Of a stretch of DNA of 27,117 nt, positions 1 to 6,546 are shown one piece after another. Each line of letters begins with the position of its first letter. Position 1 is the first letter of the stretch. The position numbers and the translations under genes were made by a program. Location: NCBI GenBank assembly GCA_964586775.1, contig CAZPJD010000199.1:1-27117 (forward strand), in the 5' to 3' direction. The DNA comes from JADLEX01 sp964586775. GTDB lineage: Bacteria; Lernaellota; Lernaellaia; JACKCT01. The notes below the pieces were generated by a model that ran no database searches, was not told the DNA's origin, and saw only the letters and a program-made list of their open reading frames with translations.

Positions 1-387
1 GTCATCCGCCGCGTCGTCGTTATCGTCTCCGACATCGTCCCCATCGGTCGGGGCTTCGTCGTCGGCGGCGTCGTCGTCGCCGCCGAACCAGTCGTCGTCT
101 GCGTCGTCGTCCCACCAGCCGCCGTTGTCCCAGTTCGACCACGAATCGACGGTCTGCTGGTAGTTGAGTTCCATCGCCCGGAACACCTGATCGGTAGTCA
201 CGAGGCGCACCCAGTCGAGCACGTCGTCGCAATCGCCGCAGCGAACGAGACCCTGCTCCACCGAGCCGATGTCATCGTCGCCGGTGGAACCCTCGGTTCC
301 GCAGCCGGCGATGGCCAGCATCCAGATGGCGAGGACGGGAATCAGCGCTCCCGGGAACAACCGCCGTGTCCAATTCGCCCATGGCAT
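1..387 (-). CDS. Asp-rich lipoprotein, N-terminal part (cut by left edge)
   Basis: The frame is open from an ATG at 387 to the window edge (129 codons) with no stop, so the C-terminus is missing. Residues 1-28 are a lipoprotein signal peptide: a basic n-region, a hydrophobic core, and the lipobox I-A-G-C with the lipidated Cys at 29. A short Glu/Asp segment follows, then about 50 residues containing a C-G-D-C-D-D motif, tryptophans and a segment rich in W and N. From about residue 93 the chain is almost pure Asp/Gly/Ala. A GGAGG ribosome-binding site lies about 9 nt upstream of the ATG, and an extended -10 lies about 90 bp upstream. Start, lipobox and acidic composition are seen directly. Anchoring to a membrane by lipid is family knowledge. 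The function of the missing effector domain is unknown. An overlapping frame starting at 382 lacks a signal peptide and is not the gene. Confidence 0.75.
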   Translation of the reverse strand, partial: MPWANWTRRLFPGALIPVLAIWMLAIAGCGTEGSTGDDDIGSVEQGLVRCGDCDDVLDWVRLVTTDQVFRAMELNYQQTVDSWSNWDNGGWWDDDADDDWFGGDDDAADDEAPTDGDDVGDDNDDAADD

Positions 388-679
388 GATCTGCAAGCCT
401 CCGAATCCGAGCACTCAAATCGACCGACTCAAAAACCCGGCCGCCCCACGGGCGCACCGAGGCCCAATACCAATGATATATCTAGCAAAACCCGTTCCTC
501 ATGACCATTCGTCGATATTTCGGCCAGTTAGCGCAGTCCGCCTCGGGAAACCGCGCGCGAATCGCATCAGATTTTCGGCGTCGCCTCGAATTTCTGAGGG
601 GGAAACCCTCGACTTTCTCACCAGTTGGGCACGGCCGACCCCACGGGGGTGAATGTCCGCATCAAGTGCTGACGCCCGG
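388..679. other. intergenic spacer between two lipoprotein genes
   Basis: The spacer is 292 bp between the stop of the C25 peptidase gene and the start of the left-edge lipoprotein, both on the minus strand. It holds the putative promoter of the left-edge gene at 479-487 and a 5-bp-stem hairpin at about 637-649 with no T-tract. I see no convincing terminator, RNA gene or small protein here. Confidence 0.5.
479..487 (-). promoter_or_regulatory. extended -10 promoter element for left-edge lipoprotein
   Basis: On the minus strand this reads TGC-TAGATA, an extended -10 hexamer about 90 bp upstream of the ATG at 387. The -35 region 17 bp further up (TGGTCA) is weak, which suits an extended -10 promoter. 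It shares the core CTAGA with the elements at 2367 and 3492. Confidence 0.45.
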
Positions 680-2338
680 TCATGGCACCGTATATTCGGT
701 TGTCGAGGCCACCAAATTCTCACCGTACGCCGTGATGGCGACCTGATCGCCCGCCGCGAGATTCACGGCGAACTCGGCCGCGCCGTCCGAGTCGGTCGCG
801 TGCCGGACGAGCACCCCGCCCCGCACCGACAGAGCCACGTCGACGCCCGAAGCCGGCGCGCCGTCCCGTTCGACGCTCACCGCGATCGTCTGGTAGCCCG
901 ACTCCAGCGACTCGGGCGCCGCGAGCGCCAGCGCGCCGGGCGAGTCGGTCCAGATGCGCAGCATCGGATCGCCCATCAGCAGCACCGAGCGCTGCGTGTA
1001 CCATTCCGCGCCGGGGAACATGTCCATGGGAAAATTCACGCGCCCGTCGCCGAGCGTGACGTACGCGACCTCGGACCACAACGTGCGCCGCGCGTTCATC
1101 AGCGCGTCGCCCAGAATCGAGTCGCCCTCGATGAAGATCGAGCGCGTGAGCGCGTGGTTGAACTGCACCCCGCCGACGGGGCCGAGCCCGATCAGCGCGT
1201 TGCCGATGTACGCCACCGCGCCGCCGTCGGGATTGTTGACGAGAATCTCGGCGACCGAATCGTCGTTGTCGCCGTCCTGCGGCGGGTTGTCGCCGTTGTC
1301 GTAGGCCTTGTCCGCGAAGTTCCCCGACAGGCACGACGTGGTGACGAAAACAAACGGCACCTCGTTCTGCAAATTCTTCGCGAAGGTCCGGCTCATCAGG
1401 AGCGTGAGCCAGTTGTAATCGCCGTGCGTGTTCGTGACCGAATACGCGTAGCCGTCGTTCTCGAACGCCGCTCGCACGAGATCCGTGGTCCCCACCTCCG
1501 CGCCGACGAGATCGGCGAATAGCTCGGTGCCGTAAAGGCGGCGCATCGTCGTCTGCATCGTCTCGGGGATGTAGTCGTGGATCAGCGGCTCGTGCATCAT
1601 CCCGCCGTCGATGTCGCCCACGATGGGCACCGACGCCGCAACGTCGGCGAGAAAGATCGGCGAGATCGCGCGCTCGGCCACGGCCCCCTCGCCCGACTCG
1701 TAACGCATTGCCTTGGCGACGTACCCGGCGGCCTCGTCCGCGGTCTGCACCGGCACACGGCCGATGGCGATCTCGGGCTCGCGCAGGTCTTCGAGCGCGA
1801 CGTCCTCGTCCTCCTCGCCCGCCGTGCCATCGCCGTCGGCGTCCCAGTCGAGGCCGAGTTCCTCGAAATACGTCTCGATCGGCGCGGTGCCGAAATAGTC
1901 CTCGAGCGCCCAGACCTCGCTGTAACCGCGAAAATACGGAATCACGTCCGCGTCGCCGCCCAGCAGCACGTAACGCACTCCCTCCGCCGCGCGCGCGGCG
2001 AGGTAGTCCTGCAGATCCGCCGCGCTCGCTCCCGCGCCGACCGCGTCGTCCAGCGTCACCACGTCGGTGCGCAGCCCCGTGCGATCCTTCCAGTCGGCGA
2101 AGGTCGTCCACGCATCGGCCATAGCGGCGTTGGTGACGATCAGCGCGACGGGCTCGTCCTCGCGGGCGTTGTCGTCCACCGGGCCGTCGGCGTCGTCATC
2201 GTCGTCGCCGCCGGACTCGTCGTCGATGACGGTATCCGAATCGTCATCATCATCGCCGCCGCCGGCGCACGCCGTCGCGAGCGCGGCGATCACGGCCATG
2301 CACATCAGCACACCCAACCACCGGCGTATCGAGGTCAT
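680..2338 (-). CDS. C25 (gingipain-like) cysteine peptidase, Asp-linker lipoprotein
   Basis: Predicted surface- or envelope-anchored cysteine endopeptidase of clan CD, family C25, 552 residues from the ATG at 2338. Residues 1-23 are a signal peptide with lipobox A-T-A-C (lipid Cys 24). Residues 29-62 are an Asp-rich linker. The peptidase fold follows: the V-L-L-G-G-D-A-D-V-I-P strand motif near 124-134, the I-A-I-G-R-V-P motif at 190-196, the catalytic His at 305 in NTHGD and the catalytic Cys at 336 in TTSCLSGNF. These two spacings and contexts match gingipain-type enzymes. A short acidic insert (about 164-182) looks like a metal-binding loop. Residues from about 475 form a beta-rich Ig-like domain. 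There is no obvious pro-domain between linker and catalytic domain, unlike classical gingipains. An in-frame extension to 2503 reads through the promoter/leader repeat and lacks a signal peptide at its N-terminus, so the internal ATG is preferred. Substrate unknown. Confidence 0.85.
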   Translation of the reverse strand: MTSIRRWLGVLMCMAVIAALATACAGGGDDDDDSDTVIDDESGGDDDDDADGPVDDNAREDEPVALIVTNAAMADAWTTFADWKDRTGLRTDVVTLDDAVGAGASAADLQDYLAARAAEGVRYVLLGGDADVIPYFRGYSEVWALEDYFGTAPIETYFEELGLDWDADGDGTAGEEDEDVALEDLREPEIAIGRVPVQTADEAAGYVAKAMRYESGEGAVAERAISPIFLADVAASVPIVGDIDGGMMHEPLIHDYIPETMQTTMRRLYGTELFADLVGAEVGTTDLVRAAFENDGYAYSVTNTHGDYNWLTLLMSRTFAKNLQNEVPFVFVTTSCLSGNFADKAYDNGDNPPQDGDNDDSVAEILVNNPDGGAVAYIGNALIGLGPVGGVQFNHALTRSIFIEGDSILGDALMNARRTLWSEVAYVTLGDGRVNFPMDMFPGAEWYTQRSVLLMGDPMLRIWTDSPGALALAAPESLESGYQTIAVSVERDGAPASGVDVALSVRGGVLVRHATDSDGAAEFAVNLAAGDQVAITAYGENLVASTTEYTVP

Positions 2339-2397
2339 TTCGCGGACTCCCCGTTGTTCGGCGCGGATTCTAGCACAACGCGGGGATGAGAACATGC
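2267..2397 (-). repeat. duplicated leader/signal-peptide cassette, copy A
   Basis: This 131-bp segment matches 3392-3522 without gaps. By hand alignment there are about 15 mismatches, roughly 89% identity. It covers the extended -10, the ribosome-binding region, the ATG and the codons for the signal peptide of the C25 peptidase lipoprotein. Similarity ends abruptly at both sides. Confidence 0.85.
2367..2375 (-). promoter_or_regulatory. extended -10 element of C25 lipoprotein gene
   Basis: On the minus strand it reads TGC-TAGAAT, 28 bp before the ATG at 2338. It is a near-consensus extended -10 and is identical in the second copy at 3492-3500. Confidence 0.6.
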
Positions 2398-2506
2398 CCC
2401 AGAGGGCGATCCCTGACGCGAAGACAAGGCGAGCGAGCGCTGCGATTCGGAATCGTGTCCGCGGCATGCCGCAGACGAGAAATTGCGTTCCGGTGCAATC
2501 CAAGAC

Positions 2507-3463
2507 TCAATGTACGGTAACAACCATCGGGAGACCGTTGCTCGAATCCGCACAGTTGTCGGTAATGAAAATCTCGCCTGACTTGAATCCGTATCCGATA
2601 CGGTCAAGTTCCGTAACGATCGAAAACGGCGCATCTTCGGTTGCTTCGCATGGCATATCCAATGGAATACGGTTTGTCAAAATCCAACCGAATTCTCTCC
2701 AATGAAACCAGACATCTCCGCGTCCCGTATTGCACTCAACGTCCGAATACGCGAAAGCCAGTTCGACAGTGTCTTCGAACGTGATATTCAACGGTTGCGG
2801 CGTTTCCACACCATTGACGAACGCGGAAACGCTCATCAGTTCGGTCGGGTGGTTTCCTAAACACAGAAAAGGATTATTCTGAATATCCGTGTCGAATGGG
2901 ATAGCATCGCACTCCTCGCTGCACTGATCGAGAACGTACAGCACGCCGTGTTGCGGACCACGTTCGACAAAATCAACGGGGAAAAACGACAATCGAAGTG
3001 GGTTTTCCTCTTGGTCGCAAGGCAGGTCGGCCGGCACTTCCATGACGAAATTTAAAGTCTCACCTCGATAGGCCAAGCCCCCTCCGGCGAGATTGCAGTC
3101 GGGATCGTCGTAGTCCGCGACGAGTGTGACCATTGTTCCTTGGTCACCAGAAATCGGCAACGGTGTATCAACGCCGTCCACCTCGAAATGAACGTTTGAA
3201 ACGACCGGAGGTTGGTTGGATTCGCATTCCGAGTCGTCGTCGTCGTCCCAAGCGTCGTCGCCATCGAGGTCGTCATCAGATTCATCGTCCGAGACGTCGT
3301 CATCTTCGTTCGTCGGCGCTCCGTCGTCATCGCTGCCGGAGGCGTCGTCATCAACCTGCCCTGAGTCCGTCGAGGTGTCGTCGCTCGATGGGCACGCCAT
3401 CGCGAGCGCGGCGATCACGGTCACGAACATCAGCACGCCCAACCGCCGGAGGATCGCGGTCAT
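2507..3463 (-). CDS. Asp-linker lipoprotein with two tandem Cys-containing Ig-like repeats
   Basis: Lipoprotein of 318 residues; no known family recognised. Signal peptide 1-23 ends in the lipobox A-M-A-C (lipid Cys 24). Residues 28-78 are an Asp/Ser-rich linker. The rest contains two diverged copies of a unit of about 100 residues, near 87-186 and 211-306. Each copy runs from a V-x-G-V-x-T-P-x-P strand, through an acidic D/E-C-N turn, to a P-x-D-L/M-P-C motif and then a D-x-C motif. The aligned Cys pairs are 123/244, 149/272 and 181/304. The folds look all-beta and periplasmic or surface exposed. The ATG at 3463 overlaps the TGA of the upstream SGNH hydrolase (ATGA), and the promoter lies inside that gene's 3' end. 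Signal peptide and promoter are duplicated at the C25 peptidase gene downstream. Role unknown; a binding or structural surface protein is an inference. Confidence 0.8.
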   Translation of the reverse strand: MTAILRRLGVLMFVTVIAALAMACPSSDDTSTDSGQVDDDASGSDDDGAPTNEDDDVSDDESDDDLDGDDAWDDDDDSECESNQPPVVSNVHFEVDGVDTPLPISGDQGTMVTLVADYDDPDCNLAGGGLAYRGETLNFVMEVPADLPCDQEENPLRLSFFPVDFVERGPQHGVLYVLDQCSEECDAIPFDTDIQNNPFLCLGNHPTELMSVSAFVNGVETPQPLNITFEDTVELAFAYSDVECNTGRGDVWFHWREFGWILTNRIPLDMPCEATEDAPFSIVTELDRIGYGFKSGEIFITDNCADSSNGLPMVVTVH

Positions 3464-3522
3464 TTCGCGGACTCCCCGTTGTTCGGCCCAGATTCTAGCA
3501 CAACGCGAGGATTGGAGCATGC
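3392..3522 (-). repeat. duplicated leader/signal-peptide cassette, copy B
   Basis: This is the second copy of the 131-bp cassette also present at 2267-2397. Besides serving the repeat-lipoprotein gene, its outer 60 bp also encode the last ~20 residues and the stop codon of the SGNH hydrolase that overlaps it. Confidence 0.85.
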
Positions 3523-4632
3523 ATTTTGTAGCAGTCCTTCCGCGCACCACCTGTCGATCAGCGCGCGCGCGTACGAATCGTACACGTGCGGCGGGGGGTG
3601 CGCTTCCAGATACTCCGGCGCGTCGATTTCGGGCGGCACGCACCACGGATCGAATCCGGCGCTCGCGGCGAGGTCGAGCAGATCGGCGACCTCGGCTCGA
3701 TCGGCGCACGGCATCACGAACGCGCGGATCGGCACCACCGGGCCGTGTTTCGCGACAAAATCCGCGAGCGCGCGGCGGTGGTGTTCGCGCTGAACCACCA
3801 CGAGCCGCTCCTGCCGCGCCTCGGCGCTCATCATGCGATTGCCGTGCGCGAGCAGCAGCAGCGCCAGGCGCGAACGCGCCGCGAAAAAGCCGAGCGGGCG
3901 CTCGCCGAAATGCGGCGGCATGACGAAGTATTCCGCGGCGAGCGTCGCGTCTTTTTTGAACGGCTCGATGCGCGGGCGGTCTTTCAAAAACGCGCGCGGG
4001 CCCGTGAGGAAGAGTTGAAACACGATCAGATCCGGCGACGCGCCCCGGGAGATCAAGTGATCGCCGAGCGCCGCCATCTGCGCGGGGCCGTAAGAATTCA
4101 CGCCCGCGTTCCACACCTCGTATCGCCCCGCGCCCGCCGCGTTCAGCCGCCGCTCCATTTGGGCCGAGAGCGTTTCGTCGTCGCTGACCGACGCGCCGAA
4201 GGTCGTCGAGCTCCCGAGGATCAACACACGAAAGACGCCCGCCGGTTTGACCTCGTCGCGCTCCGGTCCACGCACCCCGAGCGCGTTGATCGACACCACG
4301 CGGCGCGGCTGCCCGGGTCGCTCGTACACGTCCTTCGCGCCGGGCGTCAGCTCGATCAGCCGCTTGGGGTCGTCGCTCTCGCGGTGCACGGAAAGATCCG
4401 CCGCCTGATAAAAAAGCAGATCCGCGGCGTAGGGCGGGAACGGGAGCGCGTGAAGCCAGATTTCCGCGACGAGGACGCCGAGGATCATCAGCGCGAGCGC
4501 CACGCGGAATTGATGCCGCGCCGCCCAGGTGAGGGCGCGCACCACCGCCGACGGCCGTCCCGACGCGGCCGCATGCTCGTCGCGATTCCTTGTCACACGT
4601 TCGCGTGTGCCACGTTTGGGCGCGCGCGCCAA
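3460..4632 (-). CDS. membrane-anchored SGNH/GDSL-like hydrolase with cassette-derived C-terminus
   Basis: Predicted 390-residue hydrolase of the SGNH fold; such proteins deacetylate or transfer acyl groups on extracellular glycans. A single membrane segment lies at about 42-60 after a basic N-terminus, placing the enzyme domain outside. Block I is V-L-I-L-G-S-S-T-T-F-G with the likely nucleophile Ser 142. Block III is N-A-G-V-N-S-Y-G (Asn 176). A terminal H-P-P-P-H motif begins at His 345. The usual Asp three residues before that His is not present (Leu 342; nearest acid Glu 343), so full activity is uncertain. The last ~20 residues after Asn 370 are encoded by leader cassette copy B and are unlikely to be ancestral. 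The stop overlaps the next gene's ATG. It is divergent from a second SGNH hydrolase at 4700. The start is the first in-frame ATG after the shared intergenic region; shorter starts before the membrane segment are possible. Confidence 0.7.
   Translation of the reverse strand: MARAPKRGTRERVTRNRDEHAAASGRPSAVVRALTWAARHQFRVALALMILGVLVAEIWLHALPFPPYAADLLFYQAADLSVHRESDDPKRLIELTPGAKDVYERPGQPRRVVSINALGVRGPERDEVKPAGVFRVLILGSSTTFGASVSDDETLSAQMERRLNAAGAGRYEVWNAGVNSYGPAQMAALGDHLISRGASPDLIVFQLFLTGPRAFLKDRPRIEPFKKDATLAAEYFVMPPHFGERPLGFFAARSRLALLLLAHGNRMMSAEARQERLVVVQREHHRRALADFVAKHGPVVPIRAFVMPCADRAEVADLLDLAASAGFDPWCVPPEIDAPEYLEAHPPPHVYDSYARALIDRWCAEGLLQNACSNPRVVLESGPNNGESAK
3492..3500 (-). promoter_or_regulatory. 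extended -10 element inside the SGNH hydrolase 3' end
   Basis: On the minus strand it reads TGC-TAGAAT, 28 bp before the ATG at 3463. It sits within the coding sequence of the upstream SGNH hydrolase, so the lipoprotein could be transcribed both from here and by read-through. Confidence 0.6.
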
Positions 4633-4687
4633 GGGGTCGTCACTGCGCGACAGGGGATCGTCCCTTCCCCGGCCGCGCCCACGTCGC

Positions 4688-4693
4688 TATGAT
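4688..4693 (+). promoter_or_regulatory. TATGAT -10 six bases before the ATG (possible leaderless start)
   Basis: TATGAT is a near-consensus -10 ending at 4693, and the ATG begins at 4700. Transcription starting 6-7 nt after the hexamer would begin at the start codon. No Shine-Dalgarno sequence is visible. The -35 region is poor. Confidence 0.4.
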
Positions 4694-4699
4694 CCGCGC

Positions 4700-5947
4700 A
4701 TGCCCCGCGAAACGGACTCTGGAAAACGACCCGCGTACGTCGCGCCGCTCGTCACCGTCCTCGCGATTCTATTGATCGAGGTCGTTTGCCGGTTGGCCGT
4801 CGCCCCCAGCCGCCTCGAAAAAATCCTCGCGATTTTGGAACGCGACCCCGCCCTGATCTGGCGGCTACGCGCGAATCTGATCACGGTTTTCGAGAACCAG
4901 CCCGTGCGCACCGGCGCGCAGAACCTGCGCGGCGCGACCATTGCCGTGCCCAAGCCGGCGGGGACGTTTCGCGTGGTGGCTCTCGGCGCGAGCCCGACAT
5001 TCGGCTGGGGCGTGCCAGAGGCCGACGCCTACCCCGCGTGGGCGCAGACCGTCTTGAAGGAACGAGGGCTGACGATCGAGGTCATCAACGGCGGCACGCC
5101 GGGCTACACCACGTGGCAGGGGGTGCGTCGTTTGCGCGACCACGTGCTGGGTTGGTCGCCCGACGTGGTGACGGTTGCCTACGACCTGAACGATCTGGAC
5201 CGCTTTCGATTCTTCAACAACGACGGCCGCGTCGATGCCGAGCAGCAAGCCGATTCGCCCGCGCGTGTGGCGATTCAGAACGCGCTCAACCGCAGCGCGG
5301 CGTACGGCTTCTTGCGTCGCGGGTTGTTGCGTGCGGCGAGTCGGCAGGGCGCGTTCGATCCCGAGGCCATGCCGCGCCGCGTGCCGCTCGAACATTACCG
5401 CTCGAATCTGCTGGAGATCGACCGCATCTGCCGCGAGAATTCCGTGGAACTCGTGTATCTGAAGATGCCGATCAACCTGCCGTTTCACCGGCTCACGGTG
5501 ATCGACCGCGACGCTGCCGCGAACGAAAAGCGGGCCGGCGACGAAGCCCGCGCCGGGGGCGACTGGCCGCGCGCGCTCACGCACTACCGCGACGCGCAGC
5601 GGCTCGACCCGACCATCGTCGCGACGTATCAGGCGCTGCTCGAGGCCGAGCGGCACGAGGGGCTCGAAACCGAGGCCGAAAAAACCGAGGACCTGATTCC
5701 CTTTGTCGCCGCGTTTCGCGACCGGGCGGATCTGGAGTACAATCGCGCCGTCGAGAACATCGCGCGCGAAACGTATCGACCGCTCGTGGACGTGGTGGCG
5801 GCGTTTGACGCCGACGGCCGGGGCGACGGGCTGTGGAACTCGGTTGAAGACCCGTTCCACCCAAACGCCGCCGGGCACCACATCATCGGCGAGCTGGTCG
5901 CCGGGCGGATCGAGTCCATCGCGCGCGCGAACGGTGCGCATCCATGA
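4700..5947 (+). CDS. membrane-anchored SGNH/GDSL-like hydrolase with TPR-like insert
   Basis: Predicted 415-residue extracytoplasmic SGNH hydrolase. A signal-anchor helix is at about 12-30. Block I is V-A-L-G-A-S-P-T-F-G-W-G (Ser 98). Block III is N-G-G-T-P-G-Y-T-T-W (Asn 130). The C-terminal catalytic pair D-P-F-H-P-N is complete (Asp 384, His 387). Between about 270 and 325 lies a charged helical insert with a TPR-like pattern (G-D-W-P-R-A-L-x-x-Y then L-D-P). The family often modifies polysaccharides or other envelope glycoconjugates, but the substrate here is not identifiable. The next gene starts 10 bp after the stop, with its ribosome-binding site overlapping the stop codon, so the two are co-translated. 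The ATG at 4700 is chosen because it directly precedes the membrane helix; upstream in-frame codons are inside the divergent gene and basic low-complexity. Confidence 0.8.
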   Translation: MPRETDSGKRPAYVAPLVTVLAILLIEVVCRLAVAPSRLEKILAILERDPALIWRLRANLITVFENQPVRTGAQNLRGATIAVPKPAGTFRVVALGASPTFGWGVPEADAYPAWAQTVLKERGLTIEVINGGTPGYTTWQGVRRLRDHVLGWSPDVVTVAYDLNDLDRFRFFNNDGRVDAEQQADSPARVAIQNALNRSAAYGFLRRGLLRAASRQGAFDPEAMPRRVPLEHYRSNLLEIDRICRENSVELVYLKMPINLPFHRLTVIDRDAAANEKRAGDEARAGGDWPRALTHYRDAQRLDPTIVATYQALLEAERHEGLETEAEKTEDLIPFVAAFRDRADLEYNRAVENIARETYRPLVDVVAAFDADGRGDGLWNSVEDPFHPNAAGHHIIGELVAGRIESIARANGAHP

Positions 5948-5957
5948 GGATTCGGCA

Positions 5958-6074
5958 GTGAGACGCTGGCTCGGTCGATATCTGTGGCTCGTGATCCTGA
6001 TCGCCATCTTCGCGGGGATCGTGTTTTTCACGTTCACGGGGAACGACACGCTGCTGCCCGCGATTTATCGCTGA
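5958..6074 (+). CDS. 38-residue single-span membrane protein, DUF5989-like
   Basis: A GTG start at 5958 is preceded by TGAGGA with 8-nt spacing, overlapping the stop of the SGNH hydrolase. The 38-residue product has a basic R-R-W-L-G-R N-terminus, one hydrophobic helix of about 18 residues (8-25), and a tail ending T-L-L-P-A-I-Y-R. The size, single span and the terminal L-L-P-x-I-Y pattern resemble DUF5989 proteins, which I recall as being encoded beside SGNH hydrolases in envelope-polysaccharide loci. That family link is from memory of the pattern, not a search. The tight coupling suggests it is a subunit or membrane partner of the preceding hydrolase. Confidence 0.6.
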   Translation: MRRWLGRYLWLVILIAIFAGIVFFTFTGNDTLLPAIYR

Positions 6075-6113
6075 CGTTTGCGCCGAGTTTCTCATCACCA
6101 ATGGAGGTTGCCC

Positions 6114-6503
6114 ATGAAACGAAGGTTGGCTCTGGGGATTCTGGTCGTCCTCGCGCTCGCGACGCTGGCGTACGCCGCGGGCGAACTCAAACCCGGCACG
6201 GCGGTGTTCGCCGAGTGGGTCGCCAACGGCTGGTACCACGGCAAGATCGACAAGAAGTGCGACGCGGGCTGGCACATCGCCTTCGACGACGGCGACAAAA
6301 AGTGCTGCACAACGGCTCAGATCGTGGCCGACGTCGTACCCGCCAAGACGGCCGTGAAGGTGGGTGCGAAGGTGCTGGCCGAGTGGACCAACGGCAAGTA
6401 TTACCCGGGCAAGGTCGCGGCGATCAACGGCGCGAACTATGCCATCGCGTTCGACGACGGCGACAACGGCTCGGTCGCGCTCGCCAAAATTCGGCTTCGC
6501 TGA
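6114..6503 (+). CDS. secreted protein with two tandem Tudor/agenet-like domains
   Basis: A small secreted protein of 129 residues. A GGAGG site 6 nt before the ATG at 6114 fixes the start over an upstream in-frame ATG at 6078. Residues 1-21 are a signal peptide cleaved around A-Y-A-A. The mature part is two copies of a ~45-residue SH3-like unit. Each copy has an A-E-W strand, a W/Y-Y-x-G-K strand, and an I-A-F-D-D-G-D core (about 56-61 and 111-117). This A-x-W ... Y-x-G-x-(I/V) ... F-D-D-G-D pattern is that of Tudor/agenet-type barrels, which in eukaryotes bind modified peptides or nucleic acids. In exported bacterial proteins the ligand is unknown. The first copy has a C-D-A-G ... K-C-C cysteine set absent from the second. 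It lies 39 bp after the small membrane protein and may share its transcript. Confidence 0.75.
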   Translation: MKRRLALGILVVLALATLAYAAGELKPGTAVFAEWVANGWYHGKIDKKCDAGWHIAFDDGDKKCCTTAQIVADVVPAKTAVKVGAKVLAEWTNGKYYPGKVAAINGANYAIAFDDGDNGSVALAKIRLR

Positions 6504-6512
6504 AGATCGGGA

Positions 6513-6538
6513 GCCGCCGCGTCGTGCGGCGCGGCGGC
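6513..6538. terminator. GC hairpin between convergent genes
   Basis: A perfect 9-bp GC stem (6513-6521 with 6530-6538) and 8-nt loop lie in the 43-bp gap between the Tudor-like gene and the convergent addA end. There is no strong T-tract on either side, so a bidirectional terminator is likely but not proven. Confidence 0.55.
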
Positions 6539-6546
6539 GTCCTCCT

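Noticed and set aside
637..649. Five-bp-stem hairpin ACCCC/GGGGT after the C25 gene as a terminator
   Set aside because: The stem is short and no T-tract follows on the relevant strand.
1577..2389. Long plus-strand open frames antisense to the C25 peptidase (and similar ones over addAB and others)
   Set aside because: They are typical antisense shadows in GC-rich DNA: Arg/His/Pro/Val-rich composition, no motifs, no ribosome-binding sites.
2339..2503. N-terminal extension of the C25 peptidase to 2503
   Set aside because: It reads through the promoter and leader cassette and would hide the lipoprotein signal peptide inside the chain.
2335..2634. Minus-strand open frame of 99 codons upstream of the C25 gene ending in the peptide seen at the SGNH C-terminus
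   Set aside because: Most of it is out of frame with and inside the Ig-like lipoprotein gene. Only its tail matches, because the leader cassette is duplicated.
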